From: Betaproteobacteria bacterium
GTDB taxonomy: Bacteria; Pseudomonadota; Gammaproteobacteria; Burkholderiales; SG8-39
Assembly: GCA_005881575.1 (NCBI GenBank)
Contig: VBCA01000017.1
Span: 1-64,000, forward strand
DNA: 64,000 nucleotides
Reading direction: 5' to 3'
Position numbers and translations under genes: made by a program. Shown one piece after another: positions 53,940 to 63,614 of this stretch. How positions within the stretch are numbered: the first letter of the stretch is position 1; each line of letters opens with the position of its first letter. The notes beneath the pieces are model-generated. The model searched no databases, was not told where the DNA came from, and saw nothing but the letters and a program-made list of their open reading frames with translations.

Positions 53940-54791
53940 ATGAAGCTTTGTCGTTACGGCAGGAACGGGTTCGAAAAACCGGGCGTCATCGACGCGCAAG
54001 GACAGTTGCGCGATTTGTCAGGGGTCCTCTCCAACATCGACCAGGAAACGATTTCCTCTAAAGGTTTGACGAAGCTGCGCAAGATTCGTCCAGAATCGCT
54101 GCCCTTGGTGCGCGGCAACCCGCGCTTCGGCGTGCCGTACACGGGCATCTCCAAATTCGTTGCCATCGGCCTGAATTACGTCGATCACGCGCACGAAGCG
54201 GGTCTGCAAATACCCGCCGAGCCGGTAGTTTTCATTAAGGCGACGACGTGCATCAGCGGCCCGAACGATGATATCCAGCAGCCGCGCAATTCCACCAAGC
54301 TCGATTACGAGGTCGAGATTGCGATCGTGATCGGGACGCGCGCCGAATATGTACCGGAGGACGAGGCTCTGGCCCACGTCGCCGGCTACACGATCGTGAA
54401 TGACGTATCCGAGCGTGCCTTCCAGCTGCAGTCCTCCCAGTGGGACAAAGGCAAAGGATGTGACACCTTCGGACCGATCGGACCATGGCTCGTCACGACC
54501 GACGAGATCACCAATCCCCAGGTGCTCGACGTCTGGCTCGACGTCAACGGCGAACGCCGGCAATCCTCCAATACCAAGAACATGATCTTCTCCTGTGCGA
54601 AGCTCGTCTCGTACGTGAGCAACTACATGACGCTGCTCCCGGGTGACATCATTACCACCGGAACACCGGCCGGGGTGGCGCTGGGCATGAAGCCGACCCA
54701 GGCGTGGCTGAAGCCGGGTGACGTGGTCACCCTTGGCATCAAGGGACTCGGTGAACAGCGGCAAAAAGTGATTCCTTACACGGGAAAATAA
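53940..54791 (+). CDS. Fumarylacetoacetate hydrolase (FAH) family protein
   Basis: Metal-dependent hydrolase or decarboxylase-like enzyme of the FAH superfamily. It has FVAIGLNYVDHAHEAG, IKATTCISGPNDDI, LDYEVEIAIVIG (metal Glu residues), GYTIVNDVSERAFQ, KGCDTFGPIGPWLVTTDEI and DIITTGTPAGVALG. 283 residues. The frame is open much further upstream, but that part is the shadow of rsmE and the 6S gene. ATG at 53940 is preceded by AAAGGAAG. Members are named ureidoglycolate lyase, fumarylpyruvate hydrolase and others; the substrate cannot be told here. Confidence 0.92.
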   Translation: MKLCRYGRNGFEKPGVIDAQGQLRDLSGVLSNIDQETISSKGLTKLRKIRPESLPLVRGNPRFGVPYTGISKFVAIGLNYVDHAHEAGLQIPAEPVVFIKATTCISGPNDDIQQPRNSTKLDYEVEIAIVIGTRAEYVPEDEALAHVAGYTIVNDVSERAFQLQSSQWDKGKGCDTFGPIGPWLVTTDEITNPQVLDVWLDVNGERRQSSNTKNMIFSCAKLVSYVSNYMTLLPGDIITTGTPAGVALGMKPTQAWLKPGDVVTLGIKGLGEQRQKVIPYTGK

Positions 54792-54856
54792 GCAAGCCTT
54801 CCCGTTTTGTTGAACGGCCTCAGCGTAGTGCACGGGCGCGGCCGAAGGGCTTGCTT
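54790..54856. repeat. Nested inverted repeat between the FAH and dadA-like genes
   Basis: Perfect 9-base arms AAGCAAGCC (54790-54798) and GGCTTGCTT (54848-54856) enclose a second pair CCCGT / ACGGG (54801-54805 / 54832-54836). It begins in the FAH stop codon and has no T-run, so it may be an mRNA-stabilising or attenuating structure. Confidence 0.5.
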
Positions 54857-54941
54857 GCCGTGTGAAAGTCAAGAGTGTAGATTCGTTTGCGGGGGGATAT
54901 AGCGCGAGCTTTCCCCCTTTTGCTTTTTATCGGAGGCGGGC

Positions 54942-56249
54942 ATGAGAGTGATCGTTCTCGGCGCCGGTGTCATAGGCACGACGAGCGCGTGGTATCTCGC
55001 GCAGAGCGGCCACGAGGTCATGGTGGTGGACCGTCAGCCCGAACCTGCGCTTGAGACGAGTTTTGCAAATGGCGGGCAGATTTCGGTCAGCCACTCCGAA
55101 CCCTGGGCCAACCCGACCGCTCCGTTGACGATCTTGAAGTGGTTCGGGCGCGAGGACGCCCCGCTGCTCTTTCGGCCGCGCGCCGACCTCGCCCAATGGC
55201 TTTGGGGCGTGCGCTTCCTCTTTGAATGTTTGCCGGGCCGGACCCGTCGCAACACCGATTCCGCTTTCACACTCGCGCTGTACAGCCGCGAGCAACTGCG
55301 TCAACTGCGCCGCGATACCGGCATCCGCTACGATTTTGATACCCGGGGCATCCTGCACCTGTACGAGGACGGTGACGAATTCGAGCACGCGAGGAAACAG
55401 GCCGGGCTGCTCAGGGCTCGCGGCCTTGACATCGAAATCAAGACGCCCGAAGGGTGCCTCGCGATCGAGCCGGCGCTCAAACATTCCATAGCACGGGTCG
55501 TGGGGGGAGCCTACGCGGCTTCCGATGAATGCGGCGACGCGCAGGTTTTTACTCGAGCCTTGTCCGATCTTTGTGGGGCGCACGGCGTGAGTTTCCGGTT
55601 CAATGTAAGCGTGAAGCGCCTCGAAGCCGCGCGGGGAGCGATCGAGCGCGTGGTCATAGACGGCGAAAAAGGAATCGAGGAGTCTCTGCGCGCTGAAGCT
55701 TACGTTGTTGCGCTGGGAAGCTATAGCCCGCTCCTGCTCGCGCCGATCGGCGTCTCGATACCGGTGTACCCCGTGAAGGGCTATTCCGTTACCTTGCCCC
55801 TTGAGCCCGGTGACGAAGCCCCGCAAATGAGCCTAACCGATCACGCGCGCAAGATCGTGATCTCGCGACTGGGCGATCGCTTGCGCGTGGCAGGCACCGC
55901 GGAGTTGAACGGCTACGACACCGAGATGAACGAGCCCCGCTGTGCGGCGCTCGTCAAGCGCTGCTTCGAATGGTTTCCGAACGCGGGACGTCCGGAGCGC
56001 GCGCAGTTCTGGACGGGACTGCGACCGGCCACCCCCAACAATCTTCCGCTGATTGGACGTTCGAAGTACTCCAACCTTTTTCTCAATACAGGGCACGGCA
56101 CGCTCGGGTGGACGCTTGCGTGCGGCTCGGGTCGAGCCCTTGCCGACATCGTGAGCGGCCGAAAACCGGAGCCCGAGTTCGGTTTCCTCGGGTTCGAGAC
56201 CAAAACGAAAAGGGCAACTCTCTCGGTTACCCCGCACCCAACCGGCTGA
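54942..56249 (+). CDS. dadA: D-amino acid dehydrogenase (DadA family FAD oxidoreductase)
   Basis: FAD-dependent membrane-associated dehydrogenase oxidising D-amino acids to keto acids. It starts RVIVLGAGVIGTTSAWYLAQ (FAD Rossmann loop) and continues ETSFANGGQISVSHSEPWAN (DadA hallmark), YDFDTRGILHLY, ASDECGDAQVFTRAL, YPVKGYSVTLP, FWTGLRPATPNNLPLIG and FLNTGHGTLGWTLACGSG. 435 residues, normal. GGAGG is close before the ATG. No alanine racemase (dadX) lies next to it. Confidence 0.92.
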   Translation: MRVIVLGAGVIGTTSAWYLAQSGHEVMVVDRQPEPALETSFANGGQISVSHSEPWANPTAPLTILKWFGREDAPLLFRPRADLAQWLWGVRFLFECLPGRTRRNTDSAFTLALYSREQLRQLRRDTGIRYDFDTRGILHLYEDGDEFEHARKQAGLLRARGLDIEIKTPEGCLAIEPALKHSIARVVGGAYAASDECGDAQVFTRALSDLCGAHGVSFRFNVSVKRLEAARGAIERVVIDGEKGIEESLRAEAYVVALGSYSPLLLAPIGVSIPVYPVKGYSVTLPLEPGDEAPQMSLTDHARKIVISRLGDRLRVAGTAELNGYDTEMNEPRCAALVKRCFEWFPNAGRPERAQFWTGLRPATPNNLPLIGRSKYSNLFLNTGHGTLGWTLACGSGRALADIVSGRKPEPEFGFLGFETKTKRATLSVTPHPTG

Positions 56250-56258
56250 CGCCTGCGT

Positions 56259-57515
56259 CTACTTCACCCCGCCCGCGGCGCGCTTTTTCGTCGCCACGAG
56301 CCGGGGCTTGGGTACGGCGTCCACGGTGAGCTCGCGCACGAAATTCGGCAACGCGAACAGCGCCTGATGAGCGGCGCCGTTGTAGTACTGCAGATGGCTG
56401 AGACCGCGGTTGCCGATTCGTATATCGATCTCCCCGCTATTGACGGCGGCGACGTCTGTGGAATCCGAGCACGCGCACATCGACCACAGGCAGCCGTACA
56501 AGGGAATGAACATCGTGTACGGCCGGGCGATCTTGAACATCTTGGCCAGACGTCCATAGAGCATCTTCACCCGGTCGGGGCGCGACCAGGGGGAGCCCAT
56601 GTGCAAGGTGAGCACGCCGCCTGCGGCAAGCGCCCGCTTGCAGTCGCGGAAAAACGCCTCCTCGTAGAGTGCGGTGGCGGGGCCGATGGGGTCGGGCAAA
56701 TCAAGGGCGATGTAGTCGAACTTTTCCTTAGTCTCCGCGAGGTATTTCAGCCCGTCCTCGATCAGCAGCTTGAGTTTCGGATTGTCGAATACGCCGCGGT
56801 GAATCGCACCGAAGTGCTCCTTGGCGATCTCGACCACCTTCCCGTCCAGCTCGACCATGACGAGCTGCTCGATCGACGGGTGCTTGAGGGCTTCTTCCGC
56901 CGCGCCGCCATCTCCCCCTCCGATCACAAGGACCCGCTTGGGCGAAGGGTGGGCGGTGAGTGCAGGGTGGGTCAGGGTCTCGTGGTAGACAAATTCCTCG
57001 CGCTCGGAGGTCATGAAGCACCCGTCCAAGCGAAACAGCTTTCCAAATTGGGGCGTCTCGTGGATTTCGAGGTCCTGGAAACGTGTCTTCGAGGACTCGA
57101 TCAGCTTGGAGGACCGCAGGAAGAATCCGTAATCCCCGTTCAGCGCTTCGTACATGAGGCGCTTGTCGCGCGGCACATCGTGCTGCACGTGTTCCTCAGG
57201 GCGAAATAGCTCCATCAGATCGGTTACGACCTGGCGCGCCTTGGCGCTGTTGTCCTGGGTGTAATTGCACACGTAGACGTCGACGGTGACGCTCTGGAGT
57301 TCTGGCCAGGTATGGATGGCGAGATGTGACTCCGCCAGCACCACCGTGCCCGTGACTCCGCCACCGTCGAACTCGTGGAACAGGTCACCGAGTATCGTGA
57401 GACCGGCCCTGTTGATGGAGTCGTGACAAAAACGACGCAGCCCGGCTGCGTCAGTCAAATACCGTGCATCCCCCCCGCAACGGTACAGATTCGCAACAAT
57501 GTGCAGTCCGTCCAA
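56259..57515 (-). CDS. Fused S-adenosylmethionine decarboxylase - spermidine synthase (SpeD-SpeE)
   Basis: Single protein with both steps that use SAM for polyamine synthesis. Residues 1-118 form a prokaryotic AdoMet decarboxylase: ESHLAIHTWPE supplies the self-cleaving Glu62-Ser63 (pyruvoyl source) and His68, with VYVCNY giving Cys83. From about 120 follows an aminopropyltransferase: DYGFFLRSSKLIESSKT, FGKLFRLDGCFMTSEREEF, VLVIGGGDGGAAEEAL and IALDLPDPIGPATALYEEAF (catalytic Asp). Both active sites look complete. The start is TTG at 57515 with GGGGA ten bases upstream; no in-frame ATG or GTG fits. It lies 42 bases after nudC. Fusions of this kind have been reported in other bacteria. Confidence 0.93.
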   Translation of the reverse strand: MDGLHIVANLYRCGGDARYLTDAAGLRRFCHDSINRAGLTILGDLFHEFDGGGVTGTVVLAESHLAIHTWPELQSVTVDVYVCNYTQDNSAKARQVVTDLMELFRPEEHVQHDVPRDKRLMYEALNGDYGFFLRSSKLIESSKTRFQDLEIHETPQFGKLFRLDGCFMTSEREEFVYHETLTHPALTAHPSPKRVLVIGGGDGGAAEEALKHPSIEQLVMVELDGKVVEIAKEHFGAIHRGVFDNPKLKLLIEDGLKYLAETKEKFDYIALDLPDPIGPATALYEEAFFRDCKRALAAGGVLTLHMGSPWSRPDRVKMLYGRLAKMFKIARPYTMFIPLYGCLWSMCACSDSTDVAAVNSGEIDIRIGNRGLSHLQYYNGAAHQALFALPNFVRELTVDAVPKPRLVATKKRAAGGVK

Positions 57516-57557
57516 TTTGCATAAATCCCCACGATCGTTGATAACCGAGATGCCGAA

Positions 57558-58412
57558 CTACGATGCAAGCATCTCCCCTTTTGCCGCATCGATCAGCCTG
57601 CGAGCGATGCTGATTCTAGCAGGCAATCGCGGCAAATTTTCAAGATTTTTCACGTTGAACCACTTCGCGTCTTCGATTTCCGCTCCGTCGACGCGAATTT
57701 CGCCGCTGCAATAATCCGCGAAGAACGCGATCATGAGCGAATGCGGGAACGGCCACGGCTGGCTGGCGAAATAGCGCACGTTACGCACCTTGATCCCGAC
57801 CTCTTCATATACCTCGCGCTCCAAGCACTGCTCCAGGGTCTCACCCGGTTCGACGAAACCAGCCAAGGCGCTATACATATCCTTGGGGAACCGCGGCGAG
57901 CGCGCCAAGAGAAGCTCCTTTCCACGCCGCACCAACCCCATCACTGCGGGCGCGAGCCTGGGATACGCCACCAGCCCGCAACCCGGGCACTCTCGGCTGC
58001 GCTCGCTTGTCCGCGCGGCCGTTGTCCTCCCGCATGCACCGCAGTACTGGTGCGTGCGGTCCCAATCGACGATCTGCAGCGCCCGTCCGGCGAGCGCAAA
58101 CTGCGCTTCATCGAGCACACCGAATAGGGCCCGCAACCCTTGCCAGATCCATCCTTGCGGCGCCACGGCATCTGCCGCAAGCTCGGCCGAGAAACAATGC
58201 AGCTCGCCGAGAACCCCAAGATATTGTATTCGTTGGGGCATCATACCCAAAGTATTGGGGTGATTGCAATGGGGAAGTGTGGCCGCGCCCGGCCCAGCGG
58301 CGACGAGCAGCTCGGCGCCGCGGAAAACGAACCAGAGCGCACCCTCGCGCAGGTCAACGGGAGGCTGAATGGCTGGCGCGTAGGCCGCCGGCCACTGGAA
58401 AGGTATGCTCAC
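57558..58412 (-). CDS. nudC: NAD(+) diphosphatase, NudC-type Nudix hydrolase
   Basis: Hydrolyses NAD(H), and in E. coli also removes NAD caps from RNA. The zinc ribbon is CGACG and CPGCG. The Nudix box is GFVEPGETLEQCLEREVYEEVGI split around REVYEEVG, and the NudC-specific SQPWPFPHSLM follows. N-terminal domain about 1-115. 284 residues. GTG start at 58412. It lies 38 bases after the dehydrogenase gene and upstream of the SpeD-SpeE gene, likely one transcript. Confidence 0.94.
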   Translation of the reverse strand: MSIPFQWPAAYAPAIQPPVDLREGALWFVFRGAELLVAAGPGAATLPHCNHPNTLGMMPQRIQYLGVLGELHCFSAELAADAVAPQGWIWQGLRALFGVLDEAQFALAGRALQIVDWDRTHQYCGACGRTTAARTSERSRECPGCGLVAYPRLAPAVMGLVRRGKELLLARSPRFPKDMYSALAGFVEPGETLEQCLEREVYEEVGIKVRNVRYFASQPWPFPHSLMIAFFADYCSGEIRVDGAEIEDAKWFNVKNLENLPRLPARISIARRLIDAAKGEMLAS

Positions 58413-58450
58413 ACTGTGGGGCGTGCCGGAAAGGGTGCCCCAGGGGCGGA

Positions 58451-59323
58451 TCAGACTCGGCGCAGCCGCCGGATCAGGCTGGAGGTATCCCAGCGGCCGC
58501 CGCCCATCTTGGAGACCTCGTCGTAGAAGCCGGCGATCGTCTGGGTGACCGGGAGCTCAGCGCCAATCTCCCGTGCCGTCTCGGAGCAGATACGCAGATC
58601 TTTTCTCATCCAGTCCACCGCGAAGCCGAAGTCGAACTTGTCCTCGACCATAGTCTTGCCGCGATTCTCCATTTGCCAGGACTGCGCGGCGCCCTTCGAG
58701 ATCACGTCGAGCACCAGTTTCGCGTCGAGGCCGGCCCGGATGGCGAAGTTGAGGCCTTCGGACAGGCCTTGCACGAGGCCCGCAATGCAAATTTGGTTGA
58801 CCATCTTGGCGAGTTGACCGGATCCCGAGCCTCCCATCAGCGTCACCGCCTTGGCGAAATGTGCGACGACCGGTTTCGCTCTCTCGAAGGCAGCAGCATT
58901 GCCCCCCACCATGACGGTGAGCTGCCCGTTTTCGGCGCCCGCCTGACCTCCGGAAACCGGCGCATCGAGGAAATCGAAACCGCGCTTTTTTGCCTCGGTG
59001 GCGAGCTCTCGCGCCACTTTCGCCGAGGCGGTCGTATGGTCGACGAAGATCGCGCCCTTGGTCATCTTCTGAAAAGCGCCGTTCTGCCCCAGTGTGACTT
59101 CGCGCAAGTCCGGGTCGTCGCCGACGCAGGAGAACACGATCTCTGCCCCTTCGGCGGCCTTGGCCGGCGTGTCCGCGAGGCGCCCCTCGTGCTTGCCGAC
59201 CCAGGCTTCGGCCTTTGCGCGGCTACGGTTGTACACGGTGACCTCGTGGCCGCCTTTGGTCACGAGGTGTCCGGCCATGGGAAAACCCATCACGCCGAGC
59301 CCGATGAATGCGAGTTTACTCAC
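58451..59323 (-). CDS. 3-hydroxyisobutyrate dehydrogenase / tartronate semialdehyde reductase family protein
   Basis: Beta-hydroxyacid dehydrogenase using NAD(P). It starts SKLAFIGLGVMGFPMAGHLV (Rossmann), then VFSCVGDDPDLREV, FVDHTTASAKVARELA, DAPVSGGQAGAENGQLTVMVGG (substrate loop) and GSGQLAKMVNQICIAGLVQG with the catalytic Lys. 290 residues. The frame extends to 59635 through transketolase sequence, but GTG at 59323 with GGAGG close by is the family start. Substrate specificity (3-hydroxyisobutyrate or tartronate semialdehyde) is unresolved; with the glyoxylate enzyme AceB present, the second is possible. Divergent from tkt. Confidence 0.92.
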   Translation of the reverse strand: MSKLAFIGLGVMGFPMAGHLVTKGGHEVTVYNRSRAKAEAWVGKHEGRLADTPAKAAEGAEIVFSCVGDDPDLREVTLGQNGAFQKMTKGAIFVDHTTASAKVARELATEAKKRGFDFLDAPVSGGQAGAENGQLTVMVGGNAAAFERAKPVVAHFAKAVTLMGGSGSGQLAKMVNQICIAGLVQGLSEGLNFAIRAGLDAKLVLDVISKGAAQSWQMENRGKTMVEDKFDFGFAVDWMRKDLRICSETAREIGAELPVTQTIAGFYDEVSKMGGGRWDTSSLIRRLRRV

Positions 59324-59413
59324 TGCTCCTCCGTTGCGGTTTTTCTCGCCAAGCGAGCGAGATTCGCCGATAATTATAAGGTTTCCACCTACCCTCCTGA
59401 ATTCTCCGAGTAA

Positions 59414-61396
59414 ATGAGCCAGGACCTGACCAACGCGATTCGTGCGTTGGCCATGGACGCCGTGCAGGCGGCAAATTCCGGTCACCCTGGAATGCCCATG
59501 GGAATGGCCGAAATCGCGCTGGCGCTGTGGGGCAGGCACCTGCGGCACAACCCGGCAAACCCGCAGTGGCCAGACCGCGATCGCTTCGTGCTGTCCAACG
59601 GCCACGGCTCGATGCTGCTGTATGCGCTCCTTCACCTAACGGGCTACGACCTGTCGATGGACGAGCTGCGACGTTTTCGACAGTTGCATTCGAAGACACC
59701 GGGCCACCCCGAGTACGGGCTTGCCCCGGGCGTGGAGACCACCACCGGCCCCTTGGGACAGGGCTTGGCGAACTCGGTCGGGATGGCGATCGCCGAACGC
59801 ATCCTCGCTGCCGAGTTCAACCGCCCGGGCTTCGACATCATCGACCACCGTACCTACGTTTCGGTCGGCGACGGCTGCCTGATGGAGGGAATCTCGCACG
59901 AGGCCTGCTCGCTCGCCGGGGCGCTAGCCTTGGGCAAGTTGATCGCCCTCTACGACGACAACAAAATCTCCATTGACGGCGAGGTGAAGGATTGGTTCCG
60001 AGACGATACGCCCAAGCGCTTCGAAGCCTACGGCTGGCACGTGATCTCCAACATCGACGGCCACGACGTCGAATCGGTTGACCGCGCGATCGGAGCGGCG
60101 AAGGCGGTGGCGGACAAACCGAGCCTCATCTGCTGCAAGACCGTGATCGGCAAGGGAGCTCCCAAGCGCGCCGGGACGGCCAAGGCGCACGGGGAGGCGC
60201 TCGGGGCCGAGGAGATCGCGGCGACGCGCGCGGCGATCGGCTGGCGCTACCCGCCGTTCGAGATTCCTCGGGAAATCTACGACGGCTGGGACGCGAAAAA
60301 ACGCGGCGCAGCGCTCGAGCGCGCCTGGAATGACAAGTTCGCTGCGTACCAGAAGGCGCATCCGGAACTCGCGCGCGAATTCCGCCGCCGCGTCGCCGGC
60401 GAGCTGCCGGCAAACTGGAGTGCCCACTGTCAGGTGCTGCTCGAAAAGATCATCGCCGGGACCGAATCCATCGCCACTCGCAAAGCCTCGCAGAACGCGA
60501 TCGAGGGCCTCAGCCCGGTGCTGCCCGAGTTGGTCGGCGGCTCGGCCGATCTGACCGGCTCCAACCTCACCCTGTGGTCCGGCTCCAAGTCCGTCGGGCG
60601 CGAGGGGGGCGGCAACTACATTTATTACGGCGTGCGCGAATTTGGCATGAGCGCAGTCATGAACGGCCTGGCGCTGCACGGCGGGATCATTCCTTACGGC
60701 GGCACCTTTCTCACGTTCTCGGACTACTCCAGAAACGCGCTGCGCATGGCGGCGCTGATGAAGATCCGCTCGATCTTCGTCTTCACCCATGACTCGATCG
60801 GTCTGGGCGAGGACGGCCCCACGCACCAGTCGGTCGAGCACGCTTCGGCTCTGCGCCTGATCCCGGGCATGGACGTCTGGCGACCTTGCGATCCGGTCGA
60901 AGCGGCACTGGCCTGGATGGGGGCAATCGAGCGAAAAGATGGGCCGACGTCGCTATTGTTCACGCGGCAGAACGTACCGTTTCAAAAGCGCGACGCTCAT
61001 ACGGTCTCGGCAATCCGCCGCGGCGGCTACGTTCTTTCGGATGCACACGAACCCGAGGCGATCATCCTCGCCACCGGATCGGAAGTGCAGCTGGCTCTGG
61101 GCGCGAAGCAAAAGCTGGCCGGGGAGGGCGTTTCGGTTCGGGTTGTGTCGATGCCCTGCACATCGATTTTCGACCGCCAGCCGCCGATGTACAAGGACGT
61201 CGTGCTGATTCCCACGCTGCCCAAGGTCGCCGTCGAAGCCGGTGTCAGCGACTACTGGCGCAAGTACGTCGGGCTCGAAGGCGCGGTGGTCGGGATCGAG
61301 CGCTACGGCGAGTCGGCGCCCGGCTCGAAACTGTTCGAGTACTTCGGTTTCACCGTGGACAATGTGGTGAAGGCCGTGAAAAGCGTATTGAAGTAA
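59414..61396 (+). CDS. tkt: Transketolase
   Basis: ThDP enzyme moving two-carbon units in the pentose phosphate pathway or Calvin cycle. It has [72 protein letters not shown] followed by [12 protein letters not shown] (ThDP/Mg), [39 protein letters not shown] and a C-terminal domain. 660 residues, standard. The ATG lies directly after a TAA in the other phase. It is followed after 22 bases by gap and then pgk, one operon. Confidence 0.98.
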   Translation: MSQDLTNAIRALAMDAVQAANSGHPGMPMGMAEIALALWGRHLRHNPANPQWPDRDRFVLSNGHGSMLLYALLHLTGYDLSMDELRRFRQLHSKTPGHPEYGLAPGVETTTGPLGQGLANSVGMAIAERILAAEFNRPGFDIIDHRTYVSVGDGCLMEGISHEACSLAGALALGKLIALYDDNKISIDGEVKDWFRDDTPKRFEAYGWHVISNIDGHDVESVDRAIGAAKAVADKPSLICCKTVIGKGAPKRAGTAKAHGEALGAEEIAATRAAIGWRYPPFEIPREIYDGWDAKKRGAALERAWNDKFAAYQKAHPELAREFRRRVAGELPANWSAHCQVLLEKIIAGTESIATRKASQNAIEGLSPVLPELVGGSADLTGSNLTLWSGSKSVGREGGGNYIYYGVREFGMSAVMNGLALHGGIIPYGGTFLTFSDYSRNALRMAALMKIRSIFVFTHDSIGLGEDGPTHQSVEHASALRLIPGMDVWRPCDPVEAALAWMGAIERKDGPTSLLFTRQNVPFQKRDAHTVSAIRRGGYVLSDAHEPEAIILATGSEVQLALGAKQKLAGEGVSVRVVSMPCTSIFDRQPPMYKDVVLIPTLPKVAVEAGVSDYWRKYVGLEGAVVGIERYGESAPGSKLFEYFGFTVDNVVKAVKSVLK

Positions 61397-61418
61397 AGGA
61401 AATCCGAAGGAGCCTTGC

Positions 61419-62432
61419 ATGATCATTCGAGTCGCCATCAACGGTTACGGCCGCATCGGCCGCAACATCCTGCGCGCCTACTATGAAGGCGGGAAAAAGC
61501 ACGACCTGCAATTCGTCGCCATCAACGACCTCGGCAATGCGCAGACCAACGCGCATCTGACGCGCTACGACACCACGCACGGAAAATTCCCCGGAACGAT
61601 CGCCGTGGAAGGCGAATCGATGGTCGTGAACGGCGACCGCATCCAGGTGTGTGCGAAGCGCAACCCGGCCGAGCTGCCTTGGAAGGACCTGAAGGTGGAC
61701 GCGGTGCTCGAATGCACCGGGCTTTTCACCAGCAAGGAAAAGGCCTCGTCGCATCTGGCGGCCGGGGCGAAGAAGGTGGTGATTTCGGCGCCGGGCGAGA
61801 AGGATGTCGACCGCACCATCGTCGTCGGTGTGAACGACAAGACGCTGAAGGCCTCCGATACCGTGATTTCAAACGGCTCGTGCACCACGAACTGTCTCGC
61901 ACCGCTGGTGAAGGCGGTTGACGACCGCATCGGCGTGGTTTCCGGCCTCATGACTACGGTCCACGCCTACACCAACGACCAGGTGCTGATCGACGTCTAC
62001 CACAAGGATCTGCGCCGCGCGCGGTCGGCGACGCACAACATGATCCCGGCGAGCTCCGGCGCCGCGGCGGCGATCGGTTTGGTATTGCCGCACCTCAACG
62101 GTAAGCTCGACGGGTTCGCGTTCCGCGTGCCGACTATCAATGTGTCGATCGTGGACCTGAGCTTCGTGGCGAAGAGGCCGACGACGGTGAAGGAAGTCAA
62201 CGACGCGGCGAGGCAGGCATCGCAAACGGATCTCAAGGGCATCCTCGAGTACAACAGCGAGCCGCTTGTGTCCTCGGACTTCAACCATAACGTGGCGAGC
62301 AGCGTGTTCGATGCTACCCTGACCCGGGTGTCGAACGGTACGCTGGTGAAAGTCTGTTCTTGGTACGACAACGAATGGGGTTTCAGCAATCGGATGCTGG
62401 ACGCGACGGTCGCGTTGATGAACGCGAAGTAG
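61419..62432 (+). CDS. gap: Glyceraldehyde-3-phosphate dehydrogenase, type I
   Basis: Oxidises glyceraldehyde-3-phosphate to 1,3-bisphosphoglycerate with NAD(P). It has [29 protein letters not shown] (NAD pocket), [17 protein letters not shown] (active-site Cys), [39 protein letters not shown] and [14 protein letters not shown]. 337 residues. AAGGAG lies seven bases before the ATG. It is flanked by tkt and pgk on the same strand. Confidence 0.98.
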   Translation: MIIRVAINGYGRIGRNILRAYYEGGKKHDLQFVAINDLGNAQTNAHLTRYDTTHGKFPGTIAVEGESMVVNGDRIQVCAKRNPAELPWKDLKVDAVLECTGLFTSKEKASSHLAAGAKKVVISAPGEKDVDRTIVVGVNDKTLKASDTVISNGSCTTNCLAPLVKAVDDRIGVVSGLMTTVHAYTNDQVLIDVYHKDLRRARSATHNMIPASSGAAAAIGLVLPHLNGKLDGFAFRVPTINVSIVDLSFVAKRPTTVKEVNDAARQASQTDLKGILEYNSEPLVSSDFNHNVASSVFDATLTRVSNGTLVKVCSWYDNEWGFSNRMLDATVALMNAK

Positions 62433-62435
62433 TCG

Positions 62436-63614
62436 ATGCGCGTGCTGAGGATGTCGGAGGTGGACCTGCGCGGCAAGCGCGTGCTGGTCCGCGTCGACTT
62501 CAACGTTCCCATTCAGAACGGCAAAATCGCCGACGACACGCGCATCCGCGCGGCGGTCCCGGGAATCCGCGAGGCGCTTGCGCAACGCGCGCGCTTGATG
62601 GTCGTGTCACACCTCGGTCGGCCGACCGAGGGCGAGTTCAGCGAGAAGGAGTCCCTCGCCCCGGTCGCAAGACACCTGTCCGGATTGCTCGGCGAGGACG
62701 TGCCGCTCAGGCGCGACTGGTTGGACGGGGTTTCAGTCGAACCCGGCAGGGCGGTGATGTTGGAGAACTGCCGGTTCAACAAGGGGGAGAAAAAGGACGA
62801 CGATACGCTGGCGAAACGGATGGCGGCGTTGTGCGACGTTTACGTCAACGATGCTTTCGGCACGGCGCACCGCGCCGAAGCGAGCACTCACGGCATCGCG
62901 AAGTACGCGCCGCTGGCTTGCGTCGGGCCCTTGATGGCGGCGGAGATCGAGGCGCTGTCCAAGGCGCTCGAGCGCCCAGTACGTCCGTTGGTGGCGATCG
63001 TCGCCGGGGCGAAAGTCTCGACCAAGCTTGCGGTCCTCGGCGCCCTCGCGGAAAAGGTCGACCGGCTGATCCCGGGCGGAGGTATTGCCAATACCTTCAT
63101 GCTCGCGGCCGGCATGAAAGTTGGCAAGTCTCTGACCGAGTCTGAGCTCGTCGGCGAGGCGAAGAAAATCGCAGCGAGCCTGCGCGACAGAGGCAGCGAG
63201 GTGCCGTTGCCGGTGGACGTGGTCTGCGCGAAAGAAGTCTCGGTAACGGCCAAGGCGGTGATCAAGCCTGCGGGCGAGATTGACGAGGACGACATGATTC
63301 TCGATATCGGCCCGCGTACCGCTGCGGCGTTCGCAAAACGGCTCTCCGAGGCAGGCACTATCGTCTGGAACGGCCCGCTCGGCGTGTACGAATTCGATCA
63401 ATTCGGACAGGGAACGAAGGCGATCGCCGAAGCGATTGCCGGATCGGGTGCTTATTCGCTCGCCGGCGGCGGCGAGACGCTAGCCGCTATCGCGAAATAC
63501 GGAGTCGCCGAGGGGATTTCCTACATCTCGACAGGCGGCGGAGCTTTCCTGGAGTTCCTCGAGGGCAAGAAACTGCCCGCGATCGAGGTGCTGGAGCAGC
63601 GTGGCAGGCCCTAA
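62436..63614 (+). CDS. pgk: Phosphoglycerate kinase
   Basis: ATP-forming glycolytic kinase. It has [92 protein letters not shown] and [16 protein letters not shown]. 392 residues, normal. The first ATG (62436) is 3 bases after the gap stop; an ATG five codons later is the alternative. It ends in a 4-base tail overlap with the convergent edge gene. Pyruvate kinase, often next in this neighbourhood, is not in the window. Confidence 0.98.
   Translation: MRVLRMSEVDLRGKRVLVRVDFNVPIQNGKIADDTRIRAAVPGIREALAQRARLMVVSHLGRPTEGEFSEKESLAPVARHLSGLLGEDVPLRRDWLDGVSVEPGRAVMLENCRFNKGEKKDDDTLAKRMAALCDVYVNDAFGTAHRAEASTHGIAKYAPLACVGPLMAAEIEALSKALERPVRPLVAIVAGAKVSTKLAVLGALAEKVDRLIPGGGIANTFMLAAGMKVGKSLTESELVGEAKKIAASLRDRGSEVPLPVDVVCAKEVSVTAKAVIKPAGEIDEDDMILDIGPRTAAAFAKRLSEAGTIVWNGPLGVYEFDQFGQGTKAIAEAIAGSGAYSLAGGGETLAAIAKYGVAEGISYISTGGGAFLEFLEGKKLPAIEVLEQRGRP

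Noticed and set aside
58417-58442. TGGGGC / GCCCCA hairpin between nudC and the dehydrogenase gene
   Set aside because: No T-run and only partial pairing inside; not enough to call a terminator, and the genes look co-transcribed.
58007-59413. 468-residue plus-strand frame
   Set aside because: Antisense to nudC and the dehydrogenase; no motifs.
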